A model generated the notes under the pieces. The model was not told where the DNA came from. It saw only the letters and a program-made list of their open reading frames with translations, and made no database searches. From positions 1-60,636 of the forward strand of contig NJBI01000014.1 in the NCBI GenBank assembly GCA_005222975.1: 60,636 nt of DNA. Direction: 5' to 3'. This document shows, in pieces, positions 54,758-60,636 of this stretch. A program made the translations under genes and the position numbers. Source of the DNA: Promethearchaeota archaeon Loki_b31. GTDB lineage: Archaea; Asgardarchaeota; Lokiarchaeia; Sigyniarchaeales; SOKP01. How positions within the stretch are numbered: position 1 is the first letter of the stretch; each line of letters begins with the position of its first letter.

Positions 54758-56227
54758 ATGGAAAGATTATACCAACCGGATTTTAGTTCTATTTTTGGAG
54801 CAAGATACGCAAACGCGTTTATCTACGGTCAAATAGACTCCTTAATTTGGCCAATTTTTAGTGATATCGGGCGTTCAGACGCTTTAAAAAAACTATTAGA
54901 ACTTAAGAGTAAGGATGGGCACAATTACTTCTATCACAGACAAATTAGTTTAGAAGACGAAAAAGTAGAACTATTTAGCTCAGATATAACATATGGATTA
55001 GTTCAAGCTATGAATTTACAAAGATCTTACGGTATTACTAATGAAGATGTAATCTCCGTAGTAAAAAAAGAACCAGATTTATTTAAAGCAATACTATCTT
55101 TTGATCTTAACAGTAATGTGATTTCAGAGATAAAAACTATCGAAAATCAAATTCCAGTTGTCGGTGTAGTTATTTATCCTTCTTTTATTAAATTAGATAT
55201 TAATAACCCAAATAATCAAAACTTAAACGCCTTAATCAATTATTGCAAAGACAAAGATTATTTCGTAAAAATTGATATCGGAAATATGAATTTTCAGGAA
55301 AATCATCCAGAATACACTACATATGACAAAATAAAGGCGTTTTTATCAAATAATACTGATATTATTATAATTTTGAGTGGGCTAGATTTTTCTGGAGATT
55401 TTATGTTATACTATCAGCTTTTAAAACTATACAATAACTTATGGATTGAAATCGAACCACGATGTTTTGGAGGTATGACACCAACTGGTTGTTTTAAACA
55501 AATTTTTTCGCTTAAAAATTTTATTCAAAACACCTGGCATAGAATTACAATAGGAAGCGCAACTCCAACTTTGGAAATTGCTCAAATGAAAAAAGGATTA
55601 TTAGAAGCTACTGAAGTTTTAAATTTTTCTCAAAAGAATATATTAAGAACATGGGCTTTTAGAAATGTAAACAGATTAAATCATATTAGGTTTAAAAGTG
55701 AAATTGATCCTAATTTATTTAAACCAATTAAAGAAATCAATCAAATTAACAGAATTGAAAACAATAATGAATTGATAATTGAATATAAATTAAAATTGAG
55801 AAGCTATGCGATAACTCAATTATTGTTTTTAACTGATATTATAAAGGAAATTTTTAAAAGAAGTTTAGAGGAAAATCCAGATTTAAAAAGCGGAGATTTC
55901 TTAATTAGATCTTACCATACTACCACCAGTTTAATTATTAATGAACATGAATATGGAAATTATCTTGATTTACATTATATGTTTGCTGAAATTTCTTCCA
56001 GAGATAGCACCCCATTTCTGCATACCGTAAGAGCGCTCGAAAATCGTGCGGATTTTAATCACTACGATCATGAATTGGCAAGTACTTATGGAAGCCGACA
56101 ATTGACATTACCAATAGTCGATGGAAGGTTGGAAATTGGAAGACGTGAAAATTTTTATATCTTAGTAACATTTGGTCCTCGAACATTTAACATTTACATT
56201 AAGATAAAATTAATTAAGGAAAATTAG
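54758..56227 (+). CDS. TIM-barrel hydrolase-like domain fused to a YjbQ (UPF0047) domain
   Basis: Residues 1-320 look like an amidohydrolase/PHP-like TIM barrel (FKAILSFDLNSNVISE, PVVGVVIYPSFIKLD, IIIILSGLDFSGD, WIEIEPRCFGG, HRITIGSATPTLEI), but the usual metal histidines are largely missing. Residues ~345-489 are a YjbQ domain: RSYHTTTSLIINEHEYGNYL, HTVRALENRADFNHYDHELA, LPIVDGRLEIG and FGPRTFNIYI. YjbQ proteins have weak thiamin-phosphate-synthase-like activity and an unknown role. The fusion suggests a two-step reaction on one substrate. ATG 54758 follows an AAAGGA ribosome-like stretch. Confidence 0.8.
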   Translation: MERLYQPDFSSIFGARYANAFIYGQIDSLIWPIFSDIGRSDALKKLLELKSKDGHNYFYHRQISLEDEKVELFSSDITYGLVQAMNLQRSYGITNEDVISVVKKEPDLFKAILSFDLNSNVISEIKTIENQIPVVGVVIYPSFIKLDINNPNNQNLNALINYCKDKDYFVKIDIGNMNFQENHPEYTTYDKIKAFLSNNTDIIIILSGLDFSGDFMLYYQLLKLYNNLWIEIEPRCFGGMTPTGCFKQIFSLKNFIQNTWHRITIGSATPTLEIAQMKKGLLEATEVLNFSQKNILRTWAFRNVNRLNHIRFKSEIDPNLFKPIKEINQINRIENNNELIIEYKLKLRSYAITQLLFLTDIIKEIFKRSLEENPDLKSGDFLIRSYHTTTSLIINEHEYGNYLDLHYMFAEISSRDSTPFLHTVRALENRADFNHYDHELASTYGSRQLTLPIVDGRLEIGRRENFYILVTFGPRTFNIYIKIKLIKEN

Positions 56228-56394
56228 ATGTCATACCTTAAATTAGCTCTGCTACGCTTTTAATAGAGCGAACTCTTGAGTTTTGTAAAAAAATTGAAAA
56301 TTGGGAATTAAAAGCAAATAATTCTCCAATACTGGCTAAAGTAAATGAATTTTTTCAAATTCGCCGAAAATTGATTGAAGATATAGCTAATTAA
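56228..56394 (+). pseudogene. Frame-broken small gene fragment
   Basis: ATG 56228, immediately after the preceding stop, gives eleven codons (MSYLKLALLRF) to TAA. A different frame then continues as IERTLEFCKKIENWELKA...QIRRKLIEDIAN to TAA 56394 with coding-like composition. One indel at the TTTT run near 56258 would join them to a ~54-residue helical protein. Either a pseudogene, a sequencing error or coincidence. Confidence 0.35.
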
Positions 56395-56755
56395 TCCCCC
56401 TATTTTGCTTTTATCGTAATTTAAGCTAAATAAAAAGTATTTTATAATAATTGGGGCTACAAATTCTGAGTTTAACGATGAAAAAAATCAGAAAAAATTT
56501 ATCTTTCTAAAGACACTCATATTTAAATTTATTGCTCGAAATTGAGACTAACAACACGAAAAAAAGTTAGAAGAGAATAGTTTAAAAAGGTGAATTGAGT
56601 ATATTTTATAAAGAAGTTAAGTTTGAGGTAGAAAATGATTATCTATTTATATCAACATTTATTTGAACAAAATTTTCTATATTTAAACAATTAAAAAATT
56701 TAATTTCAAATTCTACTTTTCATTAAATGAAAATAAAAATCATAAAAATTCTAGT
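56395..56755. other. Intergenic region before the coiled-coil gene
   Basis: About 360 AT-rich bases in which I see no gene or hairpin that stands out. Confidence 0.5.
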
Positions 56756-58216
56756 ATGACTGACGAAATCAAAGAAGAACCGGAAAAAACAGAAGAAAAA
56801 TCCGAAAAAGATATTGAAAAAGTTGATAAAGAGTATTTATCAAAGGCTAAAGATTCAAGAGATTTAATAGATAAGAAACTTAGAACGTTTGAAAATAGTA
56901 TTGAAGATATTTCTGAAACAATTAAAAATGGTGAAGCTGAAAAGGATAAAAAAGAAATAGAAAAAAAAGATTATGAAGAGATTGGCGAAGAAATTCGAGA
57001 AGCGCTAGAAAAACTAGACTCAACTAAAAAAAAAATAGATGATAAGGAAGAATATTTAACTGCAATTGAAGAAACTATTAAGGCACTTGAAGAGAGATAT
57101 AATCGTAAGAACGAAGAAATGAAAAATTTAGAAGACCGTTTAGAGATAATTACAGAGAGTAAAGATAATTTAGAGGAAGAATATAAAGAACTATTAAAAA
57201 TTAACGAACAGTTAGTCAAAACCTACGAAACGAGACAAGTAGATTTGATTGTTTTGACTGATAGTGTAAAAGAAAAAGTAACTAAACAAGATGAACTACG
57301 AACAATAACTTCAAAACTCAATCATGAAAATCGAGAAAAAGAAAACCTACTCAAAAAACAAGAAGAAAATGCTGAGGCTTTAGGAAAAAAAATCAAAAGC
57401 CTAACAGCTGAAAATGAAACGCTAAAAGTTTCAATAGGAAAAAACAAATTTGAATTAGACCATACAAACAAAGAAATTGAAGTAAAAGAAGAAGAAAAAA
57501 AGTTATTATCAGAACAAATTGAGAAAAAAGAAATTCGAATTAAAACTATTGAACAAGAAATTCAGGATTTTCGAGATGGATTTCCTGAGATGGAAAAACA
57601 AAGAGAAACATATGAAGAACTTCTAGCGAAATATAAAATACAGCTAACAGAAAAGCAACAACAGTTAATTGAGGTTGAATCAAGAATACAGCAATTAAAT
57701 GATAATTTACAATCAATAGATGAGCAAATTACAAGTAAAGAGAGTTTGTTTAAGGTTAATGATAAGAGATTAGAAGACATTAAACAAGATATTAAAACTT
57801 CCAATCTTGAATATGTTGAAAGAGAAGGGCGCCTAAACTCTCTTACAGAAAAAGTAGAATATTTGCAAACAGAACACGATAAACTTATTAAATCAAAAGA
57901 AATAATAGACCAAAGTACAAATGATGCTAGGATTATCCTTCAAAAACTAAAGTTAGATCTCGATACTCAAGAAGAAGAAATTAGAGATAAAGAAAGTAGA
58001 ATACAAAGATTAGAATTTTTATCGTTAGTTTATAGATTATCAAAATTTTTTGGTGGAATCCTAATAGGTGTTGGTATTCTCATAATAATTTTAGCACTAC
58101 TCGGTCTTTTGGGAATTTTGAATCTTGGTGATATGGATATCGTACTTTTTCTCATCCTTACAATCTCGGGAGGTTTCTCAATAGTAAGTGGAATTTTCCA
58201 CCTAGAAAAATCTTAA
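56756..58216 (+). CDS. Long coiled-coil protein with C-terminal membrane anchor
   Basis: Residues 1-415 are charged, Glu/Lys-rich heptad-like helices with almost no Gly or Pro, a long coiled coil (for example KDYEEIGEEIREALEKL). Residues ~425-450 (FFGGILIGVGILIIILALLGLL) and ~460-482 (DIVLFLILTISGGFSIVSGIF) are two membrane helices, so the rod is anchored at its C-terminus and projects into the cytoplasm. In eukaryotes this layout is seen in tethers and scaffolds; a like role here is speculation. No SMC ATPase head is present. It is 71 bases upstream of the permease gene. Confidence 0.85.
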   Translation: MTDEIKEEPEKTEEKSEKDIEKVDKEYLSKAKDSRDLIDKKLRTFENSIEDISETIKNGEAEKDKKEIEKKDYEEIGEEIREALEKLDSTKKKIDDKEEYLTAIEETIKALEERYNRKNEEMKNLEDRLEIITESKDNLEEEYKELLKINEQLVKTYETRQVDLIVLTDSVKEKVTKQDELRTITSKLNHENREKENLLKKQEENAEALGKKIKSLTAENETLKVSIGKNKFELDHTNKEIEVKEEEKKLLSEQIEKKEIRIKTIEQEIQDFRDGFPEMEKQRETYEELLAKYKIQLTEKQQQLIEVESRIQQLNDNLQSIDEQITSKESLFKVNDKRLEDIKQDIKTSNLEYVEREGRLNSLTEKVEYLQTEHDKLIKSKEIIDQSTNDARIILQKLKLDLDTQEEEIRDKESRIQRLEFLSLVYRLSKFFGGILIGVGILIIILALLGLLGILNLGDMDIVLFLILTISGGFSIVSGIFHLEKS

Positions 58217-58287
58217 GCAAATTAATTTTTAATCCGTAAAATTTTCTTATTATGAAATTATGAAATTACAAACTATAAGGAAAAAAA

Positions 58288-60159
58288 TTGAATGAGACTA
58301 AACCTAAGGAAGTTCTGCCAAAAAGAACATTAAAATTATCTCAAGGGATAATATATGGTGTTGGATGTGGAATAGGGGGCTCTATATTCGTATTATTAGG
58401 TTTAGGAATCGAATACGCAGGGTCCGGTATATTACTGAGTTTAATTTTGGGAGGAATTTTAATATTTTTTACTGGATTAAATTACGCTGAACTTTCAACT
58501 AGTTTACCTATTGCTGGAGGCGCTTACAACTTCGGTAAGGAAGGTATTGGGGGATTCTTAGCGTTTATAATTGGCTTTTTTTTATGGATTGCTAATGTCG
58601 CTATGTGTTCCTTTTCAGCGCAAATATTTGCTTCAGTATTTAAAGAAGTTTTCATTAAATTAAATATTCCAATTTCCAATACTTTTATTACGGTAATTGC
58701 AATTTTACCTATTATATTAACAAGTTTAGTAATTTTTAGAACTCAAAAAGTTGCTATTAAAGCGTTATTAATATTTACGATGGTATTAATTGGGATGTTC
58801 GCGTTTTTTATAATATTTGGATTGATAATAACGCCATTCACGAATCCAAATATTATTCTTACTCAAATAAAGTTTGAAGGTATAATACCCGCTTTTTTAT
58901 TGTTATTTATTTTATTTACTTCTATAACTTCAAATTTAGCGTATTTAAATCCCGATTTAAAAAATCCTTCTAAAAATATTCCAAAAACTATTATTTATGC
59001 TATTTTATTGACAATAATTATATATTTATCGATTACTTTCATTGCATTGATAAACTTAGGAGAAAATCCAACCGGATTAACTGAAAACCCCGTTTTATTA
59101 GCTGATGTGTTTGAAAGTGTCCTTGGACCATTTGGGTTTTATTTTATGGTTCTTGCTGCTATTATTTCGACGTTAATAGCAATAAATGCCGCTTTAGGTT
59201 CAGCAGTCAGCGTTATTACTGCTTTAGCGAGAGATCGTTTTATTCCTAAAAAAATTCAGGAAACGAAAAAAAGGCCAGATATGCCTGCTTTAGGTTTATT
59301 AATCACTATTATTTTGGTCGTTTTATTTGTACTTTTCACTGGTATTAGGTTTACTGCAGAAATTACTAATTTTATTTACTTCGTAGGTTTAGCATTTGTA
59401 AATTTTGCTGCCGTTAAATTAAGACGAACGAGAAAAGAGTTAGATCGTCCATTCAAAGCGCCTTTTTTTCCGTTTTTACCAATTTTTATTTCCATTTGTT
59501 TTTTGGCCTTTGCCGTAATATTGGGTGTTATCATTTCAATAGAAGCCCTAATTCTAGGGTTAGTTATTTTTATTATTGGAATTGCATTTCATTTATTAAC
59601 GATTGCAGATAGATCGTCAATTAATTTAACGTTAACTGGCATTAAATTCTTCTTTTTAACCGTATTAGGAATGTTTATTTGGGTGATAAATAACTTTTCA
59701 TATAGGAACCCAATTTTGATACTAATAAATAGAATTTTGATTGGCGTGTGTGTATTTACTATTGTGACAGTAATTCTCGACTTAACGCCCCTTAGAGAAT
59801 TAGCCTATTTTTATGTTAGAAAAATGGATAAAGAAAAGGTCGCAATTAATATAGGCAACGCTCAGATCATTGATTTAGGAAAAAAAAGATCCAAAATAAT
59901 TCATTTTACAAATTTAGTTATCACAATTATGCAATTTATAGCATGCGGTATTATTTTTAGTATAGTATATTTTCTATTCAATAATTTATTATCAATCCAA
60001 GATATCATTCTAATTATCGGTACTTCCGTTACCTATATTCCCAGTACATCCGGCACTGCTCTTTTTATTTCGATACTAATAATTTTTGGATTATCTCTCT
60101 TCTTTTGCGGGATTTTGTCGTGGCAACGAAACAGGGAATTTAAATCTCTAGGGATTTAA
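58288..60159 (+). CDS. APC-superfamily amino acid permease with extra C-terminal helices
   Basis: The 623-residue protein has about 12 core helices with the family motif GIIYGVGCGIGGSIFVLLG at the first helix, YAELSTSLPIAGGAYNF and ALARDRFIPK after helix 8, followed by extra membrane helices to residue 620 (SKIIHFTNLVITIMQFIACG). It would import amino acids with H+ or Na+. The extra ~150 residues are unusual and could be regulatory. The start is TTG 58288; an ATG at 58292 is out of frame. AAGG eight bases upstream supports the TTG. Confidence 0.88.
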   Translation: MNETKPKEVLPKRTLKLSQGIIYGVGCGIGGSIFVLLGLGIEYAGSGILLSLILGGILIFFTGLNYAELSTSLPIAGGAYNFGKEGIGGFLAFIIGFFLWIANVAMCSFSAQIFASVFKEVFIKLNIPISNTFITVIAILPIILTSLVIFRTQKVAIKALLIFTMVLIGMFAFFIIFGLIITPFTNPNIILTQIKFEGIIPAFLLLFILFTSITSNLAYLNPDLKNPSKNIPKTIIYAILLTIIIYLSITFIALINLGENPTGLTENPVLLADVFESVLGPFGFYFMVLAAIISTLIAINAALGSAVSVITALARDRFIPKKIQETKKRPDMPALGLLITIILVVLFVLFTGIRFTAEITNFIYFVGLAFVNFAAVKLRRTRKELDRPFKAPFFPFLPIFISICFLAFAVILGVIISIEALILGLVIFIIGIAFHLLTIADRSSINLTLTGIKFFFLTVLGMFIWVINNFSYRNPILILINRILIGVCVFTIVTVILDLTPLRELAYFYVRKMDKEKVAINIGNAQIIDLGKKRSKIIHFTNLVITIMQFIACGIIFSIVYFLFNNLLSIQDIILIIGTSVTYIPSTSGTALFISILIIFGLSLFFCGILSWQRNREFKSLGI

Positions 60160-60197
60160 TTTTCCAAGAATTAATTAATAACATTTTTTTCGAGAAA

Positions 60198-60636
60198 ATG
60201 AGCTTACCAAAATTAAATTTACATATACATACCACTTATTCAGATGGTAAAAATACTATTAATCAAATTGTAAAAACAGCTATTAAATTAGGTTTAGATT
60301 ATATTTGTATTACTGACCATTTTTCAAATTCGTGGAAATCCAAAATCATATCCACACTTAATAATTTAGATAAAATTGAAAGGTATTTAGAAGAAATTTC
60401 TCACTGTCAGGCTTACATTTTAAAAAAAAATAGGAAATTAAATCTTTTTAAGGGAGTCGAGATTGATATAAGCAGTTCCGAGAACTATATAATACATAAT
60501 ATCCATCCCAATAAATTCGATTTAATATTATTTGAATACCTTGAAAACCTTGAAGGAATCGCTTTTATTAAAAACTTAATTGAAACTTGGAAGAGAGATC
60601 GGCGTAATAGTAATAAATTTCCTCTATTGGGGCTTG
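60198..60636 (+). CDS. PHP-domain phosphoesterase, 3' end outside window
   Basis: The gene begins at ATG 60198 (MSLPKLNLHIHTTYSDGKN) and runs off the window after 146 codons. The PHP motifs HIHTTYSDG and ICITDHF and the later KGVEIDIS (metal Glu) are visible. Short PHP proteins include histidinol phosphatase and trehalose- or nucleotide-phosphate phosphatases; the rest is needed for assignment. It lies 38 bases after the permease and may be cotranscribed. Confidence 0.8.
   Translation, partial: MSLPKLNLHIHTTYSDGKNTINQIVKTAIKLGLDYICITDHFSNSWKSKIISTLNNLDKIERYLEEISHCQAYILKKNRKLNLFKGVEIDISSSENYIIHNIHPNKFDLILFEYLENLEGIAFIKNLIETWKRDRRNSNKFPLLGL

Noticed and set aside
58292..58294. ATG as start of the APC permease
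   Set aside because: It is in another frame; the conserved N-terminus is in the TTG 58288 frame.

Overview
The window reads as a piece of an AT-rich, anaerobic archaeal chromosome, most probably from an Asgard (Lokiarchaeia-like) archaeon. The evidence is of three kinds. First, there are archaeal housekeeping genes: an archaeal-type AlaRS with a C-terminal Gly-rich DHHA1 domain, an IleRS with HYGH/KMSKS, an archaeal FtsZ, a DTD2-type D-aminoacyl-tRNA deacylase, an EndoQ-like PHP nuclease and Lrp/AsnC and Bat-like regulators. Second, there are eukaryote-like pieces: two divergent small GTPases (one with a Cys/His tail, one fused to a longin-like N-terminus), a TPR protein, a HEAT protein and a tail-anchored coiled-coil protein. 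Third, there is a dense set of oxygen-sensitive redox proteins. No rRNA, tRNA or CRISPR array was recognised.

Layout. 0-15 kb holds information processing and housekeeping: a cut-off nucleotidyltransferase, a TPR protein, EndoQ-like, ftsZ with a repeat cluster upstream, an FMN-split-barrel protein, ileS, alaS, a metallophosphoesterase/Nudix pair and a Ras-like GTPase. 15-20 kb holds a VOC protein, an orphan, dtdA, a membrane protein and two convergent Lrp-type regulators. 20-28 kb is a thiol/Fe-S redox island on the minus strand: a ferredoxin, thioredoxin reductase with two tandem two-domain thioredoxin-fold proteins, a fused and a split HdrC/HdrB-like pair, an FTR-catalytic-subunit-like protein and a glutaredoxin. 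28-31 kb has the HEAT protein and the longin-GTPase. 30.4-33.3 kb is a two-gene cassette ending in a LAGLIDADG protein with a zinc finger and two tandem HTH-like modules. 33-40 kb returns to redox genes (a glutaredoxin-like protein, an iron-sulfur flavoprotein, a dicluster ferredoxin protein, an NADH:rubredoxin-oxidoreductase fused to rubredoxin, and two free rubredoxin-type proteins) plus a D-aminoacylase-like amidohydrolase. 39.7-40.15 kb is a GC-rich intergenic island with its own promoter and terminator, best read as a structured non-coding RNA (possibly a divergent RNase P RNA). 40-47 kb holds a GH20 hexosaminidase, a 7TM protein, a PAS histidine kinase and an ECF S-component. 46-50 kb holds a threonine-synthase-like enzyme with a C-terminal winged helix, divergent from a ZIP metal transporter followed by a DtxR-type regulator; both divergent genes lack a normal start codon at their conserved N-terminus. 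50-60.6 kb holds a nitronate monooxygenase-like enzyme, a PfkB kinase, a large metallophosphoesterase, a TIM-barrel/YjbQ fusion, the coiled-coil protein, an APC permease and a truncated PHP protein.

How it fits together. The 20-40 kb stretch can be read as one electron-transfer and thiol-homeostasis neighbourhood: ferredoxin and NAD(P)H supply electrons to thioredoxin-fold, glutaredoxin and rubredoxin carriers through TrxB, an FTR-like protein and an NROR-rubredoxin fusion, with the Hdr-like proteins as a possible disulfide or electron-bifurcation partner. Those functional links are inference from co-location. Several small genes missed by a length cut-off were added (12959-13120, 26497-26652, 26834-26920, 37473-37619, 39541-39681).
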